From NCBI GenBank assembly GCA_026182355.1, contig JAPFBL010000376.1, positions 202,001 to 266,000 on the forward strand: a DNA stretch of 64,000 bases, written 5' to 3'. Below, piece after piece: positions 28,342-33,400 of the stretch. How positions within the stretch are numbered: the stretch's first letter is position 1; every line of letters starts with the position of its first letter. Source of the stretch: Hermatobates lingyangjiaoensis. Its lineage: Eukaryota > Arthropoda > Insecta > Hemiptera > Hermatobatidae. A program made the translations under genes and the position numbers. The notes below the pieces were generated by a model. That model was not told the origin of the DNA. It ran no database searches and saw only the letters and a list, made by a program, of their open reading frames with translations.

Positions 28342-28940
28342 CTAAAATAATCAAAGTTCGGCTAGTTTCCTTGTTTAAATCAAACTCAATATTGACGTTT
28401 CAATGTTATTTAAAAAATTGTTCATAGGCAGAAATAACTAATATCTACAAATAAAAAACTATTTATTTTACTTTTCAAATTGAATAAACATTATTATGAA
28501 ATAACGGCGTTTATACAGTGAAATCTTACAGTGTATTGATGATAAGAAAATACTGCTGAAAAATATATCGACTGTTTGAGAAAATAACACTAAAATGAAA
28601 TCGGGAATCGGGTCAGTACTCGAAACTTTTTATCCTACGTATCTCTATATAGAAAGGGTATTGAACTTGTTATTATAGCGCTAAATTTAAAACTCTCTCA
28701 ACTAAGGAGATAAGTCTTACTTTAAATTATATTAAAAAAAGTATAATTTAAATTATGATAAAATCATAATCCATATGATGAAATATAATTTAATGCTTTT
28801 AAAGTTTTAGTAAATTGAATAATATATATCTATTTCAAATAATTTAAAATGTTTATCTTTACCAGTTGTGAAGCAGTAACTCCGGATGCAGATTTCACTA
28901 ATAAAAAGGCACAAAACACTTTTTGAAGCAACATCAACAT
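1..28940 (-). CDS. Secreted multidomain CBM14/SRCR/C-type lectin/kringle/LDLa/PAN protein, Tequila/neurotrypsin-like (3' part outside window)
   Basis: Eighteen exons are joined in continuous phase on the minus strand: 28940-28863, 24468-24294, 21384-21301, 20603-20535, 17826-17722, 17273-17145, 15896-14981, 14021-13876, 13799-13046, 12725-12598, 10496-10273, 8825-8675, 6322-6110, 5496-5364, 5283-5159, 2768-2665, 992-814 and 61-1 (partial). About 1,240 residues are seen. Order: signal peptide (1-~22), CBM14 (~30-80), His/Pro/Gly-rich spacer, CBM14 (~483-545), Thr/Ser-rich spacer, SRCR (~768-873), C-type lectin domain (~879-1054), kringle (~1058-1142), LDLa (~1155-1189), PAN/apple (from ~1218). 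It should be secreted and bind chitin or other glycans. Tequila (CBM14, SRCR, LDLa, trypsin) and vertebrate neurotrypsin (kringle, SRCR, trypsin) are the nearest known architectures. No trypsin domain lies in the window, so protease identity is inference. Exon chain certain; family name about 0.55. Confidence 0.9.
512..549 (+). ncRNA. Hammerhead-like motif (family G, degenerate)
   Basis: GUC / CUGAAGA / U / GAAUG hairpin / GAAU / ...GUC / GAC. The fourth base of GAAA is changed, so it is probably inactive. Lies in a repeat related to 26570-26840. Confidence 0.4.
814..992 (-). CDS. Exon 17: end of LDLa and start of PAN/apple domain
   Basis: DCNEGEDEVNC supplies the Ca-binding acidic box of LDLa. 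After a linker, NCAQKCLETSAFECRSFSY starts a PAN/apple domain. Donor GTAAGT ends it with two bases over. Confidence 0.9.
1535..1985. repeat. Tandem array, 81/69-bp units
   Basis: Six copies of a unit containing GTAACACCAACTAC start near 1552, 1633, 1715, 1784, 1865 and 1935. Spacing alternates near 81 and 69-70; the 12-bp difference is one extra TCCAAGAGTATT. Both strands stay open for long stretches, which explains the coding-like reading frames; no protein family is recognised. Confidence 0.9.
2108..2350. repeat. Tandem array, about 35-bp units
   Basis: About seven degenerate copies of a unit around GATTTACAGCTGAATTAGAAG. Purine-rich, no coding meaning seen. Lies in the intron between exons 16 and 17 of the multidomain gene. 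Confidence 0.8.
2665..2768 (-). CDS. Exon 16: first half of LDL-receptor class A domain
   Basis: Encodes HCPEFTCSDGYCLPADRVCD, an LDLa N-terminal half, ending GLE in phase 0. Confidence 0.9.
3565..3607 (+). ncRNA. Hammerhead ribozyme-like motif, family A
   Basis: 43 nt. Stem I GACU (3565-3568) pairs AGUC (3604-3607). Core CUGACGA, one extra A, stem II GACCG/CGGUU with a 7-nt loop, GAAA (3594-3597), self-complementary stem III AGAUCU, cleavage triplet CUU ending at 3603. All conserved positions of a type I hammerhead are present. Confidence 0.75.
3736..4211 (+). pseudogene. GIY-YIG endonuclease domain of a Penelope-like element (fragment)
   Basis: About 158 codons without their reverse transcriptase. 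CCVYRIPCTDCEMSYIGQTS carries the zinc-type Cys pair and the YIG half of the GIY-YIG signature; RIKQHK supplies the next basic motif; ALFIHIRDSNHVINWDEA and the NIVESALIKNF segment with its Glu follow. The open frame starts upstream inside the (AT)n tract, so it has no credible start of its own. A similar Cys-rich entry occurs in the 26.3 kb copy. Confidence 0.85.
4241..4276 (+). ncRNA. Hammerhead-like motif, family I, 3' of GIY-YIG frame
   Basis: Stem I GCUCU/AGAGC (5 bp), core CCGAAGA (U4 changed to C), extra U, short stem II GU/AC, GAAA, stem III AGGCCU, triplet CUU. It starts 30 nt after the GIY-YIG stop. The core change probably weakens it. Confidence 0.6.
4526..4563 (-). ncRNA. Hammerhead ribozyme-like motif, family E
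   Basis: Stem I UAC/GUA, CUGAAGA, extra U, stem II GAUUU/AAAUC, GAAA, stem III AGCU, triplet CUU. All core positions fit. Confidence 0.7.
4885..5058. mobile_element. Short foldback related to the 25.5 kb Penelope-like element
   Basis: Arms at about 4911-4985 and 4986-5055 are inverted copies. The same end sequence (AGTGACACATA...AAACA) flanks the element at 25510-26400. A hammerhead half (GACCG...CGGUCGAAAUAU) survives at the junction. Confidence 0.7.
5159..5283 (-). CDS. Exon 15: second half of kringle domain
   Basis: Encodes FGHNFCRNVDGTEVHPWCF and EMCDIPICGE, the conserved CRNPDG, PWC and CDIP-x-C kringle signatures. A lysine-binding Asp-x-Asp is not seen. Confidence 0.92.
5364..5496 (-). 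CDS. Exon 14: first half of kringle domain
   Basis: Encodes GCVIGEGVRYDGPANVTRSG and SACLPWN, the start of a kringle (C-x-G-x-G-x2-Y-x-G, T-x-SG-x2-C-x2-W). The AA left over joins G of exon 15. Confidence 0.9.
5664..5682 (+). repeat. G homopolymer (19)
   Basis: An isolated run of 19 G in the intron between exons 13 and 14, in otherwise unremarkable repeat-like sequence (5640-6000). Confidence 0.95.
6110..6322 (-). CDS. Exon 13: C-terminal part of C-type lectin domain
   Basis: Encodes WEGSEGVVPKT, ALCVVGRRHFPC and DTEDCALMSNIHPYICERH, the last with the classic CTLD ending. WND-type calcium residues are not obvious. Confidence 0.9.
6530..7440. repeat. Complex tandem repeat region
   Basis: Two interleaved modules: one near 6540-6715 recurring at 7165-7430 (GGAAGGATGT, AATCGAAAGCCTTAATCAAA), and one with GCCACTGGCTACCCTGGCTC at about 6716, 6841 and 6991. 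Ends near a degenerate hammerhead remnant (CUGAAGAA at 7513). Intronic; no coding meaning. Confidence 0.7.
7856..8616. mobile_element. Tc1/mariner-type MITE
   Basis: Perfect 23-bp terminal inverted repeats beginning CAGTGGTACCTCGGGATACG, with TA on both sides. 761 bp, no transposase frame. Internal copies of the CTCGTATCTCAAA motif form subterminal repeats. Intronic. Confidence 0.85.
8675..8825 (-). CDS. Exon 12: middle of C-type lectin domain
   Basis: Encodes ENDFLSEWLLWQG and ALWIWEGTQ...YNNWWPG, the usual I/V-x-W motif and the loop before the C-terminal cysteines. The Ca-binding EPN/QPD motif is not seen, so sugar binding is uncertain. Confidence 0.88.
9895..10140. mobile_element. Family A foldback
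   Basis: Inverted arms start ATCAAACCACAATATGAAAT and return near 10081-10097. The left arm lost its CUGACGA core; the right keeps a motif at 10023-10065. No (AT)n tract abuts it on the left. Confidence 0.75.
10023..10065 (+). ncRNA. Hammerhead-like motif, family A (variant)
   Basis: As at 3565-3607, but stem II GAACG/CGGUU has one mismatch and stem III reads AGAUGU instead of AGAUCU. Confidence 0.5.
10273..10496 (-). CDS. Exon 11: end of SRCR and start of C-type lectin domain
   Basis: SCDADRDAVWIRCL closes SRCR. A C-type lectin fold then opens: CQLGETLYEGKCYSLF, GFSQGEALAHCKRKGGKLVD. Ends in phase 0. Confidence 0.9.
10600..10960 (-). mobile_element. tRNA-derived SINE, family 1
   Basis: Read on the minus strand, the head near 10955 has an A-box-like TTAGCTCTGTGGC and a B-box-like GTCCGGGGTTCAATAC, then the family body (GTGAATAAATCG, AAAGATCCCTACAC, ACTCTCAA). 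Same family as 18548-18842. It sits upstream of exon 11 of the multidomain gene. Confidence 0.7.
11440..11720 (+). mobile_element. tRNA-derived SINE, family 2
   Basis: TGTAGCTGAGCAGGTTCAGT at ~11543 resembles an A box and GGAGTTCGATCCG at ~11579 a B box. A GC-richer body and ATT microsatellite tail (11700-11745) follow. Not a functional tRNA: the acceptor stem does not close. Confidence 0.5.
11860..12500. other. Unclassified GC-richer dispersed repeat
   Basis: This intronic block is clearly richer in G+C than its surroundings and looks like a decayed retroelement, but no diagnostic motif or end structure was found. Confidence 0.3.
12598..12725 (-). CDS. Exon 10: middle of SRCR domain
   Basis: Encodes RGAQQSWQGK and KVRCTGDEHNILDCKLEGG, the central Cys pair of an SRCR domain. 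Both split codons rejoin in frame with exons 9 and 11. Confidence 0.9.
13046..13799 (-). CDS. Exon 9: Lys/Thr/Ser-rich spacer and start of SRCR domain
   Basis: 754-bp exon. It begins with a Lys-rich tract and a long linker with Thr runs (TTTETTTEHS), a likely O-glycosylated spacer. It then opens an SRCR domain: VLRLRGGPQQHEGFLEI, WGLVCDER, W-x4-A-NLVCNNLGYAR. The intron falls inside SRCR. Confidence 0.9.
13876..14021 (-). CDS. Exon 8: second half of second CBM14
   Basis: Completes the second chitin-binding domain (RFNPESLMCDHDYDPKC) and continues into a polar linker. AG at the exon 7 end plus A here restores an Arg codon, confirming the join. Confidence 0.88.
14394..14433 (-). ncRNA. Hammerhead ribozyme-like motif, family J
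   Basis: Stem I UUUC/GAAA (4 bp), CUGAGGA, extra C, stem II GACC/GGUC, GAAA, triplet AUU. Stem III (ACAU) is not a perfect palindrome. Sense to the multidomain gene, in the intron before exon 8. Confidence 0.65.
14981..15896 (-). CDS. Exon 7: long disordered spacer and first half of second CBM14
   Basis: 916-bp exon. The first ~265 residues are Pro/Ser/Tyr/His-rich with repeated PERPY/PEYP-like and His-rich segments (SHRHGHRD, HHTHSHHHGF). The last ~35 residues open a CBM14 domain (CPVGFNGLMSHPNCDKF, SCSHGR, DCSPGT) completed in the next exon. Confidence 0.9.
16621..16659 (-). ncRNA. Hammerhead ribozyme-like motif, family B
   Basis: Stem I UUC/GAA, CUGAUGA, extra U, stem II GAACAC/GUGUUC with AAA loop, GAAA, self-complementary stem III ACGCGU, triplet GUU. 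Complete core. Confidence 0.75.
16681..16719 (+). ncRNA. Hammerhead ribozyme-like motif, family B (opposite arm)
   Basis: Mirror copy of 16621-16659; stem III reads ACGUGU, one change from the palindrome. Confidence 0.65.
17145..17273 (-). CDS. Exon 6: histidine/asparagine-rich linker
   Basis: 129-bp symmetric exon; more than a third of its residues are His, alternating with Asn, Asp and Gln (core HHQHHNHNHDQHNHDHHNHH). Possible metal-binding or pH-responsive segment; this is inference from composition. Confidence 0.8.
17722..17826 (-). CDS. Exon 5: histidine-rich linker
   Basis: 105-bp symmetric exon encoding a linker with an uninterrupted His run followed by alternating Asn/His (RMHHHHHNHNHHNGWVW). 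Flanked by TTTCAG and GTATCC. Confidence 0.8.
17856..18382. mobile_element. hAT-type MITE with nested LINE tail
   Basis: Ends CAGGTGTGTCAAACTCA and CATCCCTG form short imperfect inverted repeats, with CAGG/CCTG-type termini. The flanks GTTTATTA (17848-17855) and GTCTATTA (18383-18390) are an 8-bp target duplication with one mismatch, as in hAT elements. A LINE 3' tail lies inside at about 17950-18125. Confidence 0.75.
17950..18125 (-). mobile_element. LINE 3'-end fragment
   Basis: Reverse-complement match to 46660-46860: TGGTGTCGTGGGACCCGCCT, CCGCGAGGTCCACCTTGGG, GGTCTCATGT and CGAAAGGTTGAGA. Nested in the hAT-type MITE, so it inserted later. Confidence 0.65.
18548..18842 (-). mobile_element. 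tRNA-derived SINE, family 1 (best copy)
   Basis: On the minus strand it begins GGGGCCAGGTTAGCTCAGTG (A box TTAGCTCAGTGG), then GGGGTTCGATCCCC (perfect B box). The body includes GAATAAATCGAGG complement, TCATTAAAGATCCC and GCAAAATTTAGGACTCCCAA. No target duplication confirmed. The head is tRNA-like, but the body shows it is a SINE. Confidence 0.8.
18955..19760 (+). pseudogene. R1/I-type LINE remnant (RNase H region and C-terminus)
   Basis: The last ~100 codons stay open (19445-19750) and read as the Cys/His-containing C-terminus of an R1/I-like LINE (EEESVTHFLCQYRGLAQRRK, LGEYFCDNLGNL). Upstream, IEAIAILETVKR in a broken frame resembles the RNase H Glu motif. Many stops and frameshifts; no 5' part. 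Sits in an intron, antisense to the host gene. Confidence 0.65.
20254..20296 (-). ncRNA. Hammerhead ribozyme-like motif, family A
   Basis: 43 nt; every stem and core position as at 3565-3607, including stem I GACU/AGUC and stem III AGAUCU. Sense to the host gene intron. Confidence 0.75.
20305..20347 (+). ncRNA. Hammerhead-like motif, family A (stem I damaged)
   Basis: Core CUGACGA and GAAA intact, stem III AGAUCU intact, but stem I reads AACU/AAUC and no longer pairs well. Confidence 0.5.
20535..20603 (-). CDS. Exon 4: short proline-rich linker
   Basis: 69-bp symmetric exon encoding a Pro/Ser linker (SPSYLLPPKPNPWNSRR). Splice sites TTTCAG and GTATTA fit and the phase joins both neighbours. 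Confidence 0.75.
21301..21384 (-). CDS. Exon 3: low-complexity linker
   Basis: Gln/Tyr/His-rich linker (IQRQQYERN, YDHSQYHGNRNYD), 28 codons. It starts with two bases of a split codon and ends with one, so it is a symmetric exon that could be skipped without a frameshift. Confidence 0.8.
22361..22400 (-). ncRNA. Hammerhead ribozyme-like motif, family C
   Basis: Stem I GCC/GGU (one wobble), CUGAGGA, extra U, stem II GUCU/AGAC with a 10-nt loop, GAAA, stem III ACGU, triplet GUU. Confidence 0.7.
22542..22579 (+). ncRNA. Hammerhead-like motif, family C (core damaged)
   Basis: Opposite arm. GAAA, ACGU and GGC are kept but the first core strand reads CUGAGGU. Confidence 0.4.
22915..23420. repeat. 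Imperfect inverted repeat
   Basis: Segments about 22730-23000 and 23155-23400 are inverted near-copies (for example GGTGAGGGTTGAGTGAC against GTCACTCAACCCTCACC). A further foldback, without a clear hammerhead core. Confidence 0.65.
23640..23780. mobile_element. Foldback of family I termini
   Basis: Left and right arms meet at CATCTTCAAGAAGATG. Each keeps GAAAGGCCUUAGAGC but the CUGA core strand is lost at the junction. Right flank is ATTAATCC(AT)n as at 4310. Confidence 0.75.
24294..24468 (-). CDS. Exon 2: first chitin-binding CBM14 (peritrophin-A) domain
   Basis: Encodes a six-cysteine peritrophin-A pattern: CEPG, then CRRFISCWNG, ITCAPGTLFNP, and C-D-Y-P-x4-C. The aromatic residues that bind chitin in the family are present. 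Acceptor CTAG and donor GTGAG flank it; it enters in phase 0 and leaves one base over. Confidence 0.9.
25188..25345. mobile_element. Family A foldback (degenerate)
   Basis: Arms TTCAAACCACAATAAAAAAT and its inverse. Both hammerhead cores carry several changes (for example UUUGACGA). Confidence 0.7.
25404..25440 (+). ncRNA. Hammerhead-like motif, family K (variant)
   Basis: CUUC / CUGAUGA / C / GA...UC / GAAG: the last core base is G. Near-identical copy with GAAA at 51023-51060. Confidence 0.4.
25595..25637 (-). ncRNA. Hammerhead ribozyme-like motif 3' of the GIY-YIG frame, family J'
   Basis: CUGAGGA, extra C, stem II GACCG/CGGUC with 6-nt loop, GAAA, stem III AUAU, triplet AUU. Stem I begins with only 2 bp (UC/GA), then a mismatch. 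It lies about 270 nt after the endonuclease frame, same strand. Confidence 0.6.
25905..26345 (-). pseudogene. GIY-YIG-type C-terminal domain of a Penelope-like element
   Basis: GLQRCGRRRCLTCPIVDSGS has the Cys pattern that precedes GIY-YIG in the family; CVYLLKCTQCDAFNVGLAST is the diverged GIY-YIG core (YIG replaced by NVG). Then RMNNHRLSVGK, ATHANSHHLSFNDCF and EEAHIWLLGARSKPGLNLN, the last with the catalytic-type Glu. No reverse transcriptase precedes it. Likely dead. Confidence 0.75.
26660..26697 (-). ncRNA. Hammerhead ribozyme-like motif, family G
   Basis: Stem I GUC/GAC, CUGAUGA, extra U, imperfect stem II, GAAA, stem III ACAUGU, triplet GUC. Confidence 0.6.
26938..26976 (+). ncRNA. 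Hammerhead-like motif, family G (C3 changed)
   Basis: Stem I GUC/GAC, core UUGAUGA (C3 to U), extra U, stem II GAAUG/CAUUC, GAAA, ACAUGU, triplet GUC. Confidence 0.55.
27105..27260. mobile_element. Family A foldback (left arm truncated, cores damaged)
   Basis: ATTTCACATAAAC and ATCAAACCACAATATGAAAT on the left; right arm with GACUAUGACGA and AAAAGAUCUUAGUC. Two core changes. Confidence 0.7.
28863..28940 (-). CDS. Exon 1: signal peptide of the multidomain protein
   Basis: ATG at 28940-28938 opens 26 codons, beginning MLMLLQKVFCAFLLVKSASG, a typical hydrophobic signal sequence followed by small residues. Donor GTAAAG follows at 28862. It ends in phase 0, matching the phase-0 start of the CBM14 exon at 24468. 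No better in-frame start is visible before it; the transcription start was not located. Confidence 0.8.
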
Positions 28941-30209
28941 GTGATAGGTTTATAACGAACTTTTGCACTATCATTACTGTCTCAGACAGTCTTAATGGAA
29001 GTCAAAACAAATATGATAAATTAATAGATTAAGGACACGGTTGTATGATCTAGGGGGGAGATAAATGAGTTATCAAGGCCGATAGGTTCATAGTTCAAAA
29101 CATACTATCATTATATCCTTTATGATGAGGTTAATTCAAAAAACAACTGGGATTTTGGATTTGTCAATCATTCTTAGAAATAACATAAATGAAATACCTA
29201 TTAAAAAAAATCACATGTGTTAACCCTTGAACCCCTGTATACTAAAAAATAACTGTTTCACCAGAATTAAATTCATATAGGCAACGTTGAAAAGTTAAAA
29301 TTGGCAAATTTTAATTTTAAATTAATATTTTTTTTTTGGAATAATTATGCATGAATCAATGTTTTAGGATATTTAAAAATTTTTTTTTTGGAGTTACATA
29401 ACTTATGTTCTTCCTGTTAACTATTAACAGAAAAAAACATAAATATACGAAGCTGCTGTAAAAAAATATGAATAATTAAAGTTAATTAGACAAAATTACC
29501 ATATTTCAAAAAAATAACTTTCCTACTTACAGGTCATAAATTTTCACTGTACCCTTTGAAATTAATGGAAATAATACCCTAAGTATTTACGTATATTTTG
29601 CTAACCTCGTAAATGCTTCTCATTGAATATCTGTTTCTCAACTGTGTTTCACTTTACTATATTTAAGAGTATATAGTTTTTTCAAAACAGATATACTCTT
29701 CTTATACTCTTTTCTATACTTTTAAGACTTCAGCACAGAATTCAATTTTTAAATACATCTTGTTATTATATGAACACAATATACCATATACATCGTAAAA
29801 CTTTTATCAATAAGTTTTATCTATTTCCTAATGTAATTAACTCTAAGTTCAGTGGTACTACCATGCATGCAAATAAGTTATATGACTTCTTTGTTGAATT
29901 GTTAAATAAAAATTTTATTTTAAAAGTTTATTTAAATTATATTGATATGATGCATTATCAGAATAAGAAAAAGTTTATTTTAACTACGCATTTCCTTATA
30001 TTATAATTATAAATTTTTGTTATTTTTATACCTGTATTTTACATAATTATTATTCCTCATATATTCTAAAATAATTGATTAAATTAATTGATTTTATTCT
30101 TGAAATTATTTATTTAATTCATTTACATGAATCACATATATTTAAGTCCTATTACTAATTTATTAGTGGAATAGGGATTCCAAAAAAAAATTCAGTTTCA
30201 GTTAAAATA
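28941..30209. other. Intergenic region between the multidomain gene and COX18
   Basis: Very AT-rich. No coding frame, RNA gene or named repeat was recognised. It must hold the promoter of the minus-strand multidomain gene, but no core element could be assigned. Confidence 0.5.
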
Positions 30210-30215
30210 TTTATT
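30210..30215 (-). terminator. Poly(A) signal of COX18
   Basis: AATAAA on the minus strand about 43 nt after the COX18 stop. Position fits; use is inferred. Confidence 0.5.
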
Positions 30216-30257
30216 TATCAAATATTAGATATTAAAACAAAATTAAATGATCATAAT

Positions 30258-30431
30258 TTACTTTTTAAATTTAAAACGTTGACTTATTTCATAGGCAAGT
30301 TGAGCATAGGGACGATCTAATGTAGCAGGTGTATCTGGAATGCCGCAGAAAAATCGCACTTTGTTTGACATAAGGATTAAATTTTGACAAAGTGCAATTA
30401 TACTTGATACACTCCAATAAAGGCATAAACA
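30258..30431 (-). CDS. COX18: COX18 exon 6 (terminal)
   Basis: CLCLYWSVSSIIALCQNLIL, then KVRFFCGIPDTP and a basic tail ending KFKK-stop at 30258. Confidence 0.92.
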   Translation of the reverse strand, partial: CLCLYWSVSSIIALCQNLILMSNKVRFFCGIPDTPATLDRPYAQLAYEISQRFKFKK

Positions 30432-33400
30432 CTGAAAAGTAAACGAAACGAATCAAATTAACAAGTTAAATTACAAATATTAGATGATTAAAATATGGGT
30501 AATTTCTTAAATAAAGTGACACTCTACCGGTGTGGAATGAGCCGCAGCTTCCCCTAGGAAGCCAAGTGAAATATTACAAATAAGTAAGAATTTTTAATTG
30601 TTTGTGATAAAACCTACATCTAGATCAGTGGAGTTTCAAATGCAAAATTAGAGGGCCAGAGTAGTCCAATAGCTTTCATGTTCGCCTCTAGACTAGTAGA
30701 TCCTGGGTTCAATATCCACCAATATTTGGTCTTTGATTTTCACGTGTTAGGTGAAAAATCTCAGTGCATCGTGTTCGGAGAGGGTTTTAAGACTTCGGTC
30801 TAGAGCCTGTTCGATTTCAGGTACTCTTTAAAAAAAACCCTACTCTAAAATATACTTGAGTTACGGAAAATTTAAGACTCTCAATTAGAGAATCAAACTT
30901 CATTGTATGGTATCACCAAAGGGCTATTCTTTGGGCTATGTGTCAGCCACTCTCTCGTGGTACAACCACGGTAACCTAACCTAAATGCAAAATTGCAAGG
31001 TGCTCTCCGCAAATTTTGAAAGCAAATCAAATATGATCCATACACTTGGCTCTAGTGCACTTAATACTTTCACCACTATTGAAACATAGATTCAGAGTGG
31101 TTGCCTTTAGTGCTTAAGATTCGAGGTTCGAGCTTTTTTCATGACCACGCTTTTTTCATATGGTCGATGTACCCGCGTCCCACGGAGAGGGCAAAAACCT
31201 GCCGTTTTTGAATCAATCTTCACTAAAAATCCTTTATCTAATGAACCTGAGAAAGGTCTAATTTAGGAATTCCTAACCTAACATCAACCTAATAGAACTG
31301 ACTAATAGGAATTCGATAACACATTCCTTCAATAATAAGCTTGATAAAGGCAAATTATACGACTCCCAATATGGAATTAACCAAATAATGTAGGTCATAA
31401 ATAACTAAAATTGGTGCCAAATAACAATGAGCCACACTTTTAGAAAAACACTAAAGATGAAAACTACAAGTGTGGAGGTTACAAAGAACATGGGGAAGAT
31501 TTCTTTTTTTTCAATATCAATATAAATGTCAGAAAGTGAACGGAATTTTTTTTTAACTCAAAATGACTTTGTTTACTTAAACTATAAAAGAAGAACATTA
31601 TCTTTACTAGCAAGACCTGATTTGAACAGATTATACGTGAAAATAATAAAATAATAATAATAATTTAGAGAAAATAATAATACGTGTATTTAGAGTAGGG
31701 ATCTTTAAGAAGCACTTGACATCATAAAGGCTCCGGACCTACAGCTTAACATCCTCTCTGAGGAACGGCATGCTCAAATTTATTCATACCCCACGTGAAT
31801 AAATTGAGGGCTAGAGAGGGTATTTAACCCTAGACCTACCAGTTCAGAGACAAGCACATTGCTACTGAACTAACCTAGCCACTTACTGTAAGTGAATTAA
31901 ACAATGTAATACATGGTATATTTAATAACAAGTCGAAAAATCACCGGTTCCCACAGGACCAACGAAGTTAAGTAAAATTGAGCATGGTTAATACTTGAAT
32001 GAGTGTTACATCAATACCTGCTGTTACGCTTCGTCCTTGGATAACACATCAGGTATAAAAGCCTGTAAGTGCGGATGTGGGATAAAAAAATAACATAAAA
32101 CATAAAATAACATATAAATGTTTAAATTAATAACAAATTACATAATTTTAAGGCAAAATGTTGGATTTTTCAAGTTAACAATCTTTATCTAATAGTTGTA
32201 CATTTAGAGTAGAGATTTTTTCCGTGTACATGACATAGTACAGGTTAAGACCTACTGTTTTACGTCCTCTCCCAGGAATGAACAAAATTTCCCACCTCCC
32301 AAATGAAAAATATAGGATCATGGTCAAAATTCGAACTTGCAACCTTCAGTTCTATTGCCAAGAACTTGACTACACCTCACCCCAGATAGAGTAATATGTT
32401 AAAGAGTATTTTTATTACAACTTAATATTTTAAATATTTAAAAAAAAATTCAACATTTTGGACAGGAGTTATATAGATAAAACATATACAGATGAGCTAT
32501 ATAAGTTTTATAAGAGTTCATTTCCTGTAACCCAACAACACAATAACTGCGTATTATTTTAATAGCGGTGATTTTAATAAATATTAGTACCACTTTCATA
32601 AATATAGATGCCAAAACGACTTCGTATTACCAATACCTCATAGCTATTTATAATTAAATTTAAGTTAAAATCAGTGATATCAAACCATAAAACATGTATT
32701 TTTTCTGAGAATTATAGCCAACTATTTTTTCTTTAAAGAGATTTTTTTACGAAATACAGCCCTATTAATATAATAAAATAAAATTGACATATACACTAAA
32801 GTTATTTACTGAACGTGTAAATTTTAGAGGCCCAATTCCGAACGCAAGACTAGTGAACTCTTGGAAGAAAAAATATATATATAGTATAATTTTTTATTAA
32901 TAAACTAGTCTACATTATACAAAATTATCTGAACCTTATCTTTAAAATGGCTATTCCGTTGGGACTAGAAACAATGGTTTAAACATCATAATTAATTTAA
33001 ATATAAACAAAAAAGAAATGAATATGATACTTACAGCAGGCACATTGGCTGAAATGGGAATTAAAATAATACTGAATCCTCTGAAAAAATTTGTAGCAAA
33101 TTTCTGTGCTTTAGTAGATTCTCTCATCCTCATTAAACTTTGTATCTACAAAATATTAAAGTCTATAGTCAAATATCATATATACGTAAAAAGAAATACA
33201 ACTTATGCTTTAATACAGTTTTACTTTAGGGCTTTTTTTCATGTAATTGTAATTCATTCTTGAACAACATATCACTGTTATGAGTTTCATATACTTGTAT
33301 ACTTATTAGCAACGACAAAGTAAATACACTTTAAGAAAATTATAATTGTATAGGCTTAACAATGTTCAAATGTATGAGTTACTAAAGTACGCACTTATTG

